DNA of 64,000 nucleotides from contig JAZGTH010000162.1 of the NCBI GenBank assembly GCA_036877525.1, positions 1 through 64,000 on the forward strand, written 5' to 3'. Source of the DNA: Chromobotia macracanthus. Taxonomy: Eukaryota > Chordata > Actinopteri > Cypriniformes > Botiidae. Below, piece by piece: positions 13,788-26,777 of the stretch (positions are counted from its first letter, which is position 1; every line of letters starts with the position of its first letter). The position numbers and the translations under genes are program-made. The notes below the pieces were generated by a model that was not told the origin of the DNA, did no database searches, and saw only the letters and a program-made list of their open reading frames with translations.

Positions 13788-14154
13788 TTGCCAAAGAAAG
13801 GCATTCTCTTGCCATCACCTAGCCATTCTCAACTTCTCAAACAAGAGAATTAAAAAAACCTTGAAAAACGAAGATGAAGAGACATGCTGAAGAGCAAAAT
13901 AATGCCAGAAAGACAAACACTGTCTTAAAAGACACAGAAATACAACTTCATGACAAACAATGGTAGAGTCCAGGGTAAAAAAGAGTCAGGGAAAGAAGGA
14001 GTCAGGATTACAACCATCTATATGGAGTACAGCCAAAAGAGAAATACACCTTAAGCTGTCTGTCAAGGAAAACAAACTTCTCAAAAAAATAGGAACTTGA
14101 TTAACTTCCAGGCATATTCTGCTGAATCAACAATCATCAAAAAAAAATCGTTGT

Positions 14155-14226
14155 TGCCCTAGCTGGGAATCAAACCCTGGTCCTCCTACATGGTAGGCGA
14201 AAGTTCTACCACTGTACCACCAATTC
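14155..14226 (-). tRNA. tRNA-Gly-like element, B box mutated
   Basis: B box GGTTTGATTCC. Anticodon stem base changed (plus strand tcctacatgg). T9 run. Same private changes as 18930 and 43852. The preceding unit is the short 0.44-kb form. Confidence 0.7.
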
Positions 14227-15265
14227 TTGCCAACCTAAGAGATTCTCGTTGCCATCACCTAGCCATTCTCAACTTCTCAAACAAGAGAATTAAAAAAACC
14301 TTGAAAAAACGAAGATGAAGAGACATGCTGAAGAGCAAAATAATGCCAGAAAGACAAACACTGTCTAAAAAGACACAGAAATACAACTTCATGACAAACA
14401 ATGGTAGAGTCCAGGGTAAAAAGTAGTCAGGATTCCAATCACATGGCAATCAATGGTAGAGTCCAAGCTAAAAATGTAGTCAGATTCCAATTACACAGCA
14501 AACAATGGTAGAGTCCAGGGCAAAATGACGTCAGGATTCCAATTACATGGCAAACAATGGTACGTCCAGGATATAAAGAAGTCAGTATTCCAGCCTCATT
14601 TTAAACAATGGTAGAGTGCAGGCAAAAAAGGAACACGGATTCCAATCTCATGGCAAACAATGGTAGAGTCCAGGCTAAAAAGAAGTCAGGAGTCCAGTCA
14701 CATGGCAAGCAATGGTACAGTCCAAGGAAAGAAGGAGTCAGGATTACAACCATCAATAGAGAGTACAGCCATAAGAGAAATACACCTACAAACAAGAGAA
14801 TTAAAAAGCACATGACAAACGAAGATGAAGAGACATGCTGAAGAGCAAAATAATGCCAGAAAGACAAACACTGTCTGAAAAGACACAGAAATACAACTTC
14901 ATGACAAACAGTTGTAGAGTCCAGGGTAAAAAAGAGTCAGGATTCCAATTACATGGCAATCAATGGTACAGTCCAGGCTCATTTCAAACAATGGTAGAGT
15001 CCAGGCAAAAAGGGGTCAGGATTCCAATCTCATGGCAAACTATGGTAGAGTCCAGGCTAAAAGTCAGGGGTCCAGTCGTGGCAAGCAATGGAACAGTCCA
15101 GGGAAAGAAGGAGTCAGGATTACAACCATCTATAGGGAGTACAGCCAAAAGAGAAATACACCTTAAGCTGTCTGTCAAGGAAAACAAACTTCTCAAAAAA
15201 ATAGGAACTTGATTAACTTCCAGGCATATTCTGCTGAATCAACAATCATCAAAAAAAATTGTTGT

Positions 15266-15337
15266 TGCCCTAGCTGGGAATCGAACCCTGGTCCTCCTGC
15301 ATGGTAGGCGAAAGTTCTACCACTGTACCACCAATTC
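15266..15337 (-). tRNA. tRNA-Gly-like Pol III element
   Basis: A and B boxes intact, T8 run. Paralogous by position to 20044 and 44966. Confidence 0.75.
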
Positions 15338-16374
15338 TTGCCAAGGTAAGGCATTCTCGTTGCCATCACCTAGCCATTCTCAACTTCCCAAACAAGAGAA
15401 TTAAAAAAACCATGAAAAACGAAGATGAAGAGACATGCTGAAGAGCAAAATAATGCCAGAAAGACAAACACTGTCTAAAAAGACACAGAAATACAACTTC
15501 ATGACAAACAATGGTAGAGTCCAGGGTAAAAAGTAGTCAGGATTCCAATCACATGGCAATCAATGGTAGAGTCCAAGCTAAAAATGTAGTCAGGATTCCA
15601 ATTACACAGCAAACAATGGTAGAGTCCAGGGCAAAATGACGTCAGGATTCCAATTACATGGCAAACAATGGTACAGTCCAGGCTATAAAGAAGTCAGTAT
15701 TCCAGCCTCATTTAAAACAATGGTAGAGTCCAGGCAAAAAAGGAACACGGATTCCAATCTCATGGCAAACAATGGTAGAGTCCAGGCTAAAAAGAAGTCA
15801 GGAGTCCAGTCACATGGCAAGCAATGGTACAGTCCAAGGAAAGAAGGAGTCAGGATTACAACCATCAATAGAGAGTACAGCCATAAGAGAAATACACATA
15901 CAAACAAAGAGAATTAAAAAGCACATGACAAACGAAGATGAAGAGACATGCTGAAGAGCAAAATAATGCCAGAAAGACAAACTTTGTCTGAAAAGACACA
16001 GAAATACAACTTCATGACAAACAATTGTAGAGTCCAGGGTAAAAAAGAGTCAGGATTCCAATTAGATGGCAATCAATAGTACAGTCCAGGCTCATTTCAA
16101 ACAATGGTAGAGTCCAGGCAAAAAGGGGTCAGGATTCCAATCTCATGGCAAACTATGGTAGAGTCCAGGCTAAAAAGTCAGTCCAGCCGTGGCAAGCAAT
16201 GGAACAGTCCAGGGAAAGAAGGAGTCAGGATTACAACCATCTATATGGAGTACAGCCAAAAGAGAAATACACCTTAAGCTGTCTGTCAAGGAAAACAAAC
16301 TTCTCAAAAAATAGGAACTTGATTAACTTCCAGGCATATTCTGCTGAATCAACAATCATCAAAAAAATTGTTGT

Positions 16375-16446
16375 TGCCCGAGCTGGGAATCGAACCCTGG
16401 TCCTCCTGCATGGTAGGCGAAAGTTCTACCACTGTACCACCAATTC
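16375..16446 (-). tRNA. tRNA-Gly-like Pol III element
   Basis: B box intact, T7 run. Acceptor 3' side reads gcccgagctggg, a private change. Paralogous by position to 21159 and 46081. Confidence 0.73.
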
Positions 16447-17404
16447 TTGCCAAGGTAAGGCATCTCGTTGCCATCACCTAGCCATTCTCAACTTCCCAAA
16501 CAAGAGAATTAAAAAAACCATGAAAACGAAGATGAAGAGACATGCTGAAGAGCAAAATAATGCCAGAAAGACAAACACTGTCTAAAAAGACACAGAAATA
16601 CAACTTCATGACAAACAATGGTAGAGTCCAGGGTAAAAAGTAGTCAGGATTCCAATCACATGGCAATCAATGGTAGAGTCCAAGCTAAAAATGTAGTCAG
16701 GATTCCAATTACACAGCAAACAATGGTAGAGTCCAGGGCAAATTGACGTCAGGATTCCAATTACATGGCAAACAATGGTACAGTCCAGGCTATAAAGAAG
16801 TCAGTATTCCAGCCTCATTTTAAAACAATGGTAGAGTCCAGGCAAAAAAGGAACACGGATTCCAATCTCATGGCAAACAATGGTAGAGTCCAGGCTAAAA
16901 GAAGTCAGGAGTCCAGTCACATGGCAAGCAATGGTACAGTCCAAGGAAAGAAGGAGTCAGGATTACAACCATCTATAGGGAGTAGAGTCATAAGAGAAAT
17001 ACACCTACAAACAAGAGAATTAAAAAGCACATGACAAACGAAGATGAAGAGACATGCTGAAGAGCAAAATAATGCCAGAAAGACAAACACTGTCTGAAAA
17101 GACACAGAAATACAACTTCATGACAAACAATGGTAGAGTCCAGGGTAAAAAAGAGTCAGGATTCCAATTACATGGCAATCAATGGTACAGTCCAGGCTCA
17201 TTTCAAACAATGGTAGATCCAGGAAAAAGAAGAGCAGGCATGACAAGGAACAGTCAGGATTACAACCATCTATAGGGAGTACAGCCAAAAGAGAAATACA
17301 CCTTACTGTCTGTCAAGGAAAACAAACTTCTCAAAAAAATAGGAACTTGATTAACTTCCAGGCATATTCTGCTGAATCAACAATCATCAAAAAAAAATCG
17401 CTGT

Positions 17405-17476
17405 TGCCCTAGCTGGGAATCAAACCCTGGTCCTCCTGCATGGTAGGCGAAAGTTCTACCACTGTACCACCAATTC
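17405..17476 (-). tRNA. tRNA-Gly-like element, B box mutated
   Basis: B box GGTTTGATTCC, T9 run. The 5' flank is shortened (ccaaaggcatcctaatagcc). Confidence 0.7.
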
Positions 17477-18489
17477 TTGCCAAAGGCATCCTAATAGCCA
17501 TTCTCAACTTCCCAAACAAGAGAATTAAAAAAACCATGAAAAACGAAGATGAAGAGACATGCTGAAGAGCAAAATAATGCCAGAAAGACAAACACTGTCT
17601 AAAAAGACACAGAAATACAACTTCATGACAAACAATGGTAGAGTCCAGGGTAAAAAGTAGTCAGGATTCCAATCACATGGCAATCAATGGTAGAGTCCAA
17701 GCTAAAAATGTAGTCAGGATTCCAATTACACAGCAAACAATGGTAGAGTCCAGGGCAAAATGACGTCAGGATTCCAATTACATGGCAAACAATGGTACAG
17801 TCCAGGCTATAAAGAAGTCAGTATTCCAGCCTCATTTTAAACAATGGTAGAGTCCAGGCAAAAAAGGAACACGGATTCCAATCTCATGGCAAACAATGGT
17901 AGAGTCCAGGCTAAAAAGAAGTCAGGAGTCCAGTCACATGGCAAGCAATGGTACAGTCCAAGGAAAGAAGGAGTCAGGATTACAACCATCTATAGGGAGT
18001 AGAGTCATAAGAGAAATACACCTACAAACAAGAGAATTAAAAAGCACATGACAAACGAAGATGAAGAGACATGCTGAAGAGCAAAATAATGCCAGAAAGA
18101 CAAACACTGTCTGAAAAGACACAGAAATACAACTTCATGACAAACAATGGTAGAGTCCAGGGTAAAAAAGAGTCAGGATTCCAATTACATGGCAATCAAT
18201 GGTACAGTCCAGGCTCATTTCAAACAAGGTGGTCCAAAGGGGTCGATTCCAATCTCATGGCAAATGGTAGAGTCCAGGCTAAAAGTCAGGGGTCCAGTCT
18301 CGTGGCAAGCAATGGAACAGTCCAGGGAAAGAAGGAGTCAGGATTACAACCATCTATATGGAGTACAGCCAAAAGAGAAATACACCTTAAGCTGTCTGTC
18401 AAGGAAAACAAACTTCTCAAAAAAATAGGAACTTGATTAACTTCCAGGCATATTCTGCTGAATCAACAATCATCAAAAAAAATCGTTGT

Positions 18490-18561
18490 TGCCCTAGCTG
18501 GGAATCAAACCCTGGTCCTCCTGCATGGTAGGCGAAAGTTCTACCACTGTACCACCAATTC
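18490..18561 (-). tRNA. tRNA-Gly-like element, B box mutated
   Basis: B box GGTTTGATTCC, T8 run. First tRNA-like member of the second 2.73-kb block. Confidence 0.7.
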
Positions 18562-18929
18562 TTGCCAAAGAAAGGCATTCTCGTTGCCATCACCTAGCCA
18601 TTCTCAACTTCTCAAACAAGAGAATTAAAAAAACCTTGAAAAACGAAGATGAAGAGACATGCTGAAGAGCAAAATAATGCCAGAAAGACAAACACTGTCT
18701 AAAAAGACACAGAAATACAACTTCATGACAAACAATGGTAGAGTCCAGGGTAAAAAAGAGTCAGGGAAAGAAGGAGTCAGGATTACAACCATCTATATGG
18801 AGTACAGCCAAAAGAGAAATACACCTTAAGCTGTCTGTCAAGGAAAACAAACTTCTCAAAAAAATAGGAACTTGATTAACTTCCAGGCATATTCTGCTGA
18901 ATCAACAATCATCAAAAAAAAATCGTTGT

Positions 18930-19001
18930 TGCCCTAGCTGGGAATCAAACCCTGGTCCTCCTACATGGTAGGCGAAAGTTCTACCACTGTACCACCAATT
19001 C
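18930..19001 (-). tRNA. tRNA-Gly-like element, B box mutated
   Basis: B box GGTTTGATTCC and tcctacatgg anticodon-stem change, T9 run. It lies 440 bp from the previous copy because the intervening unit lacks most of its minisatellite. Confidence 0.7.
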
Positions 19002-20043
19002 TTGCCAACCTAAGACATTCTCGTTGCCATCACCTAGCCATTCTCAACTTCTCAAACAAGAGAATTAAAAAAACCTTGAAAAACGAAGATGAAGAGACAT
19101 GCTGAAGAGCAAAATAATGCCAGAAAGACAAACACTGTCTAAAAAGACACAGAAATACAACTTCATGACAAACAATGGTAGAGTCCAGGGTAAAAAGTAG
19201 TCAGGATTCCAATCACATGGCAATCAATGGTAGAGTCCAAGCTAAAAATGTAGTCAGGATTCCAATTACACAGCAAACAATGGTAGAGTCCAGGGCAAAA
19301 TGACGTCAGGATTCCAATTACATGGCAAACAATGGTACAGTCCAGGATATAAAGAAGTCAGTATTCCAGCCTCATTTTAAACAATGGTAGAGTCCAGGCA
19401 AAAGGAACACGGATTCCAATCTCATGGCAAACAATGGTAGAGTCCAGGCTAAAAAGAAGTCAGGAGTCCAGTCACATGGCAAGCAATGGTACAGTCCAAG
19501 GAAAGAAGGAGTCAGGATTACAACCATCAATAGAGAGTACAGCCATAAGAGAAATACACATACAAACAAGAGAATTAAAAAGCACATGACAAACGAAGAT
19601 GAAGAGACATGCTGAAGAGCAAAATAATGCCAGAAAGACAAACACTGTCTGAAAAGACACAGAAATACAACTTCATGACAAACAATGGTAGAGTCCAGGG
19701 TAAAAAAGAGTCAGGATTCCAATTACATGGCAATCAATGGTACAGTCCAGGCACATTTCAAACAATGGTAGAGTCCAGGCAAAAAGGGGTCAGGATTCCA
19801 ATCTCATGGCAAACTATGGTAGAGTCCAGGCTAAAAAGTCAGGGGTCCAGTCTCGTGGCAAGCAATGGAACAGTCCAGGGAAAGAAGGAGTCAGGATTAC
19901 AACCATCTATAGGGAGTACAGCCAAAAGAGAAATACACCTTAAGCTGTCTGTCAAGGAAAACAAACTTCTCAAAAAAAATAGGAACTTGATTAACTTCCA
20001 GGCATATTCTGCTGAATCAACAATCATCAAAAAAAATTGTTGC

Positions 20044-20115
20044 TGCCCTAGCTGGGAATCGAACCCTGGTCCTCCTGCATGGTAGGCGAAAGTTCTACCA
20101 CTGTACCACCAATTC
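20044..20115 (-). tRNA. tRNA-Gly-like Pol III element
   Basis: A and B boxes intact, T8 run. The spacer between T-run and 3' end reads ttgttgctgccc instead of ttgttgttgccc. Confidence 0.75.
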
Positions 20116-21158
20116 TTGCCAAGGTAAGGCATTCTCGTTGCCATCACCTAGCCATTCTCAACTTCCCAAACAAGAGAATTAAAAAAACCATGAAAAACGA
20201 AGATGAAGAGACATGCTGAAGAGCAAAATAATGCCAGAAAGACAAACACTGTCTAAAAAGACACAGAAATACAACTTCATGACAAACAATGGTAGAGTCC
20301 AGGGTAAAAAGTAGTCAGGATTCCAATCACATGGCAATCAATGGTAGAGTCCAAGCTAAAAATGTAGTCAGGATTCCAATTACACAGCAAACAATGGTAG
20401 AGTCCAGGGCAAAATGACGTCAGGATTCCAATTACATGGCAAACAATGGTACAGTCCAGGCTATAAAGAAGTCAGTATTCCAGCCTCATTTAAAACAATG
20501 GTAGAGTCCTGGCAAAAAAGGAACACGGATTCCAATCTCATGGCAAACAATGGTAGAGTCCAGGCTAAAAAGAAGTCAGGAGTCCAGTCACATGGCAAGC
20601 AATGGTACAGTCCAAGGAAAGAAGGAGTCAGGATTACAACCATCAATAGAGAGTACAGCCATAAGAGAAATACACATACAAACAAGAGAATTAAAAAGCA
20701 CATGACAAACGAAGATGAAGAGACATGCTGAAGAGCAAAATAATGCCAGAAAGACAAACATTGTCTGAAAAGACACAGAAATACAACTTCATGACAAACA
20801 ATTGTAGAGTCCAGGGTAAAAAAGAGTCAGGATTCCAATTACATGGCAATCAATGGTACAGTCCAGGCTCATTTCAAACAATGGTAGAGTCCAGGCAAAA
20901 AGGGGTCAGGATTCCAATCTCATGGCAAACTATGGTAGAGTCCAGGCTAAAAAGTCAGGGGTCCAGTCTCGTGGCAAGCAATGGAACAGTCCAGGGAAAG
21001 AAGGAGTCAGGATTACAACCATCTATAGGGAGTACAGCCAAAAGAGAAATACACCTTAAGCTGTCTGTCAAGGAAAACAAACTTCTCAAAAAAATAGGAA
21101 CTTGATTAACTTCCAGGCATATTCTGCTGAATCAACAATCATCAAAAAAAATTGTTGT

Positions 21159-21230
21159 TGCCCTAGCTGGGAATCGAACCCTGGTCCTCCTGCATGGTAG
21201 GCGAAAGTTCTACCACTGTACCACCAATTC
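21159..21230 (-). tRNA. tRNA-Gly-like Pol III element
   Basis: No difference from the type copy was seen. T8 run. Last tRNA-like member of the 18.5-21.2 kb block. Confidence 0.75.
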
Positions 21231-21987
21231 TTGCCAAAGTAAGGCATTCTCGTTGCCATCACCTAGCCATTCTCAACTTCTCAAACAAGAGAATTAAAAA
21301 GCACATGAAAAACGAAGATGAAGAGACATGCTGAAGAGCAAAATAATGCCAGAAAGACAAACACTGTCTAAAAAGACACAGAAATACAACTTCATGACAA
21401 ACAATGGTAGAGTCCAGGGTAAAAAGTAGTCAGGATTCCAATCACATGGCAATCAATGGTAGAGTCCAAGCTAAAAATGTAGTCAGGATTCCAATTACAC
21501 AGCAAACTATGGTAGAGACCAGGGCAAAATGACGTCAGGATTCCAATTACATGGCAAACAAAGAGCAAAATAATGCCAGAAAGACAAACACTGTCTGAAA
21601 AGACACAGAAATACAACTTCATGACAAACAATGGTAGAGTCCAGGGTAAAAAAGAGTCAGGATTCCAATTACATGGCAATCAATGGTACAGTCCAGGCTC
21701 ATTTCAACCAATGGTAGAGTCCAGGCAAAAAGGGGTCAGGATTCCAATCTCATGGCAAACAATGGTAGAGTCCAGGCTAAAAAGTCAGGGGTCCAGTCTC
21801 GTGGCAAGCAATGGAACAGTCCAGGGAAAGAAGGAGTCAGGATTACAACCATCTATATGGAGTACAGCCAAAAGAGAAATACACCTTAAGCTGTCTGTCA
21901 AGGAAAACAAACTTCTCAAAAAAATAGGAACTTGATTAACTTCCAGGCATATTCTGCTGAATCAACAATCATCAAAAAAATTGTTGT

Positions 21988-22059
21988 TGCCCTAGCTGGG
22001 AATCGAACCCTGGTCCTCCTGCATGGTAGGCGAAAGTTCTACCACTGTACCACCAATTC
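21988..22059 (-). tRNA. tRNA-Gly-like Pol III element
   Basis: Boxes intact, T7 run. The unit to its left lacks a stretch of minisatellite, with aaacaaagagcaaaataatgc joining minisatellite directly to block A. Confidence 0.75.
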
Positions 22060-22621
22060 TTGCCAAAGTAAGGCATTCTCGTTGCCATCACCTAGCCATT
22101 CTCAACTTCTCAAACAAGAGAATTAAAAAGCACATGAAAAACGAAGATGAAGAGACATGCTGAAGAGCAAAATAATGCCAGAAAGACAAACACTGTCTAA
22201 AAAGACACAGAAATACAACTTCATGACAAACAATGGTAGAGTCCAGGGTAAAAAGTAGTCAGGATTCCAATCACATGGCAATCAATGGTAGAGTCCAAGC
22301 TAAAAATGTAGTCAGGATTCCAATTACACAGCAAACTATGGTAGAGACCAGGGCAAAATGACGTCAGGATTCCAATTACATGGCAAACAAAGAGCAAAAT
22401 AATGCCAGAAAGACAAACACTGTCTGAAAAGACACAGAAATACAACTTCATGACAAACAATGGTAGAGTCCAGGGTAAAAAAAGAGTCAGGATTCCAATT
22501 ACATGGCAATCAATGGTACAGTCCAGGCTCATTTCAAACAATGGTAGAGTCCAGGCAAAAAAGGGGTCAGGATTCCAATCTCATGGCAAACAATGGTAGA
22601 GTCCAGGCTAAAAAGTCAGGG

Positions 22622-22692
22622 GTCCTAGCTGGGAATCGAACCCTGGTCCTCCTGCAGGGTAGGCGAAAGTTCTACCACTGTACCACCAATTC
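22622..22692 (-). tRNA. 3'-truncated tRNA-Gly-like element fused to minisatellite
   Basis: The linker and T-run are deleted, and the minisatellite runs straight into ctagctgggaatcg. A and B boxes remain, but the acceptor 3' strand and Pol III terminator are gone. The anticodon loop reads CTACCCT (plus strand gcagggtagg). Confidence 0.68.
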
Positions 22693-24184
22693 TTGCCAAC
22701 CTAAGGCATTCTGTTGCCATCACCTAGCCATTCTCATCTTCTCAAACAAGAGAATTAAAAAGCACATGAAAAACGAAGATGAAGAGACATGCTGAAGAGC
22801 AAAATAATGCCAGAAAGACAAACACTGTCTAAAAAGACACAGAAATACAACTTCATGACAAACAATGGTAGAGTCCAGGGTAAAAAGTAGTCAGGATTCC
22901 AATCACATGGCAATCAATGGTAGAGTACAAGCTAAAAATGTAGTCAGGATTCCAATTACACAGCAAACAATGGTAGAGTCCAGGGCAAAATGACGTCAGG
23001 ATTCCAATTACATGGCAAACAATGGTACAGTCCAGGCTATAAAGAAGTCAGTATTCCAGCCTCATTTTAAACAATGGTAGAGTCCAGGCAAAAAAGGGGT
23101 CAGGAGTCCAGTCTCATGGCAAGCAATGGTACAGTCCAAGGAAAGAAGGAGTCAGGATTACAACCATCTATAGGGAGTACAGCCATAAGGGAAATACACC
23201 TACAAACAAGAGAATTAAAAAGCACATGACAAACGAAGATGAAGAGACATGCTGAAGAGCAAAATAATGCCAGAAAGACAAACACTGTCTAAAAAGACAC
23301 AGAAATACAACTTCATGACAAACAATGGTAGAGTCCAAGGTAAAATTTAGTCAGGATTCCAATCACATGGCAATCAATGGTAGAGTCCAAGCTAAAAAAT
23401 GTAGTCAGGATTCCAATTAAGCAAACAATGGTAGAGTCCAGGCAAAATGGCGTCAGGATTCCAATTACATGGCAAACAATGGTACAGTCCAGGCTATAAA
23501 AAGTCAGTATTCCAGTCTCATTTTAAACAATGGTAGAGTCCAGGCAAAAAAGGAACACGGATTCCAATCTCATTTCAAACAATGGTAGAGTCCAGGCAAA
23601 AAGGGGTCAGGAGTCCAGTCTCATGGCAAGCAATGGTACAGTCCAAGGAAAGAAGGAGTCAGGATTACAACCATCTATAGGGAGTACAGCCATAAGAGAA
23701 ATACACCTACAATCAAGAGAATTAAAAAGCACATGACAAAAACGAAGATGAAGAGACTTGCTGAAGAGCAAAATAATGCCAGAAAGACAAACACTGTCTG
23801 AAAAGACACAGAAATAGAACTTCATGACAAACAATGGTAGAGTCCAGGGTAAAAAACTGTACTGTACCATTGGCAATCAATGGTACAGTCCAGGCTCATT
23901 TCAACCAATGGTACAGTCCAGGCAAAAAGGGGTCAGGATTGCAATCTCATGGCAAACTATGGTAGAGTCCAGGCTAAAAAGTCAGGGGTCCAGTCTCGTG
24001 GCAAGCAATGGAACAGTCCAGGAAAGAAGGAGTCAGGATTACAACCATCTATAGGGAGTACAGCCAAAAAGAAAAACACCTTAAGCTGTCTGTCAAGGAA
24101 AACAAACTTCTCAAAAAAATAGGAACTTGATTAACTTCCAGGCATATTCTGCTGAATCAACAATCATCAAAAAAAAATTGTTGT

Positions 24185-24256
24185 TGCCCCAGCTGGAAAT
24201 CGAACCCTGGTCCTCCTGCATGGTAGGCGAAAGTTCTACCACTGTACCACCAATTC
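24185..24256 (-). tRNA. tRNA-Gly-like element, B box GGTTCGATTTC
   Basis: T9 run. Plus strand reads gccccagctggaaatcg. Shares its B-box change with 12754 and 35048. Confidence 0.72.
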
Positions 24257-25246
24257 TTGCCAACCTGAGGCATTCTCGTTGCCATCACCTAGCCATTCTC
24301 ATCTTCTCAAACAAGAGAATTAAAAAGCACATGAAAAACGAAGATGAAGAGACATGCTGAAGAGCAAAATAATGCCAGAAAGACAAACACTGTCTAAACA
24401 GACACAGAAATACAACTTCATGACAAACAATGGTAGAGTCCAGGGAAAAAAGTAGTCAGGATTCCAATCACATGGCAATCAATGGTAGAGTCCAAGCTAA
24501 AAATGTAGTCAGGATTCCAATTACACAGCAAACAATGGTAGAGTCCAGGGCAAAATGACGTCAGGATTCCAATTACATGGCAAACAATGGTACAGTCCAG
24601 GCTATAAAGAAGTCAGTATTCCAGCCTCATTTTAAACAATGGTAGAGTCAGGGCAAAAAGGGGTCAGGAGTCCAGTCTCATGGCAAGCAATGGTACAGTC
24701 CAAGGAAAGAAGGAGTCAGGATTACAACCATCTATAGGGAGTACAGCCATAAGGGAAATACACCTACAAACAAGAGAATTAAAAAGCACATGACAAACGA
24801 AGATGAAGAGACATGCTGAAGAGCAAAATAATGCCAGAAAGACAAACACTGTCTGAAAAGACACAGAAAAACAACTTCATGACAAACAATGGTAGAGTCC
24901 AGGGTAAAAAAGAGTCAGGATTCCAATTACATGGCAATCAATAGTACAGTCCAGGCTCATTTCAAACAATGGTAGAGTCCAGGCAAAAAGGGCTCAGGAT
25001 TCCAATCTCATGGCAAACAATGGTAGAGTCCAGACTAAAAAGTCAGGGGTCCAGTCTCGTGGCAAGCAATGGAACAGTACAGGGAAAGAAGGAGTCAGGA
25101 TTACAACCATCTATATGGAGTACAGCCAAAAGAGAAATACACCTTAAGCTGTCTGTCAAGGAAAACAAACTTCTCAAAAAAATAGGAACTTGATTAACTT
25201 CCAGGCATATTCTGCTGAATCAACAATAATCAAAAAAATTTGTTGA

Positions 25247-25318
25247 TGCCCTAGCTGGGAATCGAACCCTGGTCCTTCTGCATGGTAGGCGAAAGTTCTA
25301 CCACTGTACCACCAATTC
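25247..25318 (-). tRNA. tRNA-Gly-like Pol III element
   Basis: Boxes intact, T7 run preceded by ttgatgccc. A gtccttctgc change is shared with the copy at 36166. Confidence 0.74.
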
Positions 25319-26104
25319 TTACCAAAGTAAGGCATTCTCGTTGCCATCACCTAGCCATTCTCAACTTCTCAAACAAGAGAATTAAAAAGCACATGAAAAA
25401 CGAAGATGAAGAGACATGCTGAAGAGCAAAATAATGCCAGAAAGACAAACACTGTCTGAAAAGACACAGAAAAACAACTTCATGACAAACAATGGTAGAG
25501 TCCAGGCTAAAAGAAGTCAGGAGTCCAGTCACATGGCAAGCAATGGTACAGTCCAAGGAAAGAAGGAGTCAGGATTACAACCATCTATAGGGAGTACAGT
25601 CATAAGAGAAATACACCTACAAACAAGAGAATTAAAAAGCACATCACAAACGAAGATGAAGAGACATGCTGAAGAGCAAAATAATGCCAGAAAGACAAAC
25701 ACTGTCTGAAAAGACACAGAAATACAACTTCATGACAAACAATGGTAGAGTCCAGGGTAAAAAAGAGTCAGGATTCCAATTACATGGCAATCAATGGTAC
25801 AGTCCAGGCTCATTTCAAACAATGGTAGAGTCCAGGCAAAAAGGGGTCAGGATTCCAATCTCATGGCAAACAATGGTAGAGTCCAGGCTAAAATGTCAGG
25901 GGTCCAATCTCGTGGCAAGCAATGGAACAGTCCAGGGAAAGAAGGAGTCAGGATTACAACCATCTATAGGGAGTACAGCCAAAAGAGAAAAACACCTTAA
26001 GCTGTCTGTCAAGGAAAACAAACTTCTCAAAAAAATAGGAACTTGATTAACTTCCAGGCATATTCTGCTGAATCAACAATCATCAAAAAAAAGCTGGGAT
26101 TCCC

Positions 26105-26176
26105 AGCCCTAGCTGGGAATCGAACCCTGGTCCTCCTGCATGGTAGGCGAAAGTTCTACCACTGTACCACCAATTC
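26105..26176 (-). tRNA. tRNA-Gly-like element with palindrome before the T-run
   Basis: Boxes intact. Between the T8 run and the 3' end, the usual ttgttgttg is replaced by GCTGGGATTCCCAGC, a 15-nt inverted repeat that echoes the T-stem sequence beside it. Confidence 0.72.
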
Positions 26177-26705
26177 TTGCCAAAGTAAGGCATTCTCGTT
26201 GCCATCACCTAGCCATTCTCAACTTCTCAAACAAGAGAATTAAAAAGCACATGAAAAACGAAGATGAAGAGACATGCTGAAGAGCAAAATAATGCCAGAA
26301 AGACAAACACTGTCTAAAAAGACACAGAAATACAACTTCATGACAAACAATGGTAGAGTCCAGGGTAAAAAGTAGTCAGGATTCCAATCACATGGCAATC
26401 AATGGTAGAGTCCAAGCTAAAAATGTAGTCAGGATTCCAATTACACAGCAAACTATGGTAGAGACCAGGGCAAAATGACGTCAGGATTCCAATTACATGG
26501 CAAACAAAGAGCAAAATAATGCCAGAAAGACAAACACTGTCTGAAAAGACACAGAAATACAACTTCATGACAAACAATGGTAGAGTCCAGGGTAAAAAAG
26601 AGTCAGGATTCCAATTACATGGCTATCTCAAAAAAATAGGAACTTGATTAACTTCCAGGCATATTCTGCTGAATCAACAATCATCAAAAAAAAGCTGGGA
26701 TTCCC

Positions 26706-26777
26706 AGCCCTAGCTGGGAATCGAACCCTGGTCCTCCTGCATGGTAGGCGAAAGTTCTACCACTGTACCACCAATTC
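26706..26777 (-). tRNA. tRNA-Gly-like element with palindrome before the T-run
   Basis: Same palindromic replacement as 26105, only 601 bp away. The intervening unit has lost its second minisatellite tract (ggctatctcaaaaaaatagg junction). Confidence 0.72.

Larger units (their letters stand above)
13717..16446 (-). repeat. 2.73-kb higher-order block, copy 1
   Basis: Contains four tRNA-like elements spaced 438, 1,111 and 1,109 bp. The same order, spacing and private variants recur at 18490-21230 and 43412-46152: first two B boxes mutated, second with the tcctacatgg change, last two intact. Confidence 0.8.
18490..21230 (-). repeat. 2.73-kb higher-order block, copy 2
   Basis: tRNA-like elements spaced 440, 1,114 and 1,115 bp. 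All four lie exactly 24,922 bp from their counterparts in copy 3. The rare gagtcctggcaaaaaagg variant near 20508 is also found near 45430. Confidence 0.85.
22622..25318 (-). repeat. Segment duplicated at a 10.86-kb offset, copy 1
   Basis: Ordered markers: a fused tRNA-like element, a unique actgtactgtaccattgg tract near 23855, the GGTTCGATTTC element at 24185, and the gtccttctgc element at 25247. The same order recurs at 33483-36237. Confidence 0.75.

Noticed and set aside
25666..26046. Recurring plus-strand ORFs of about 126 aa (starting MLKSKIMPERQ) and 60-68 aa throughout the array
   Set aside because: They span block A, minisatellite and linker alike. They stay open because many minisatellite copies are 51 bp (17 codons). 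Neighbouring units break the frame freely, and no domain is recognisable.
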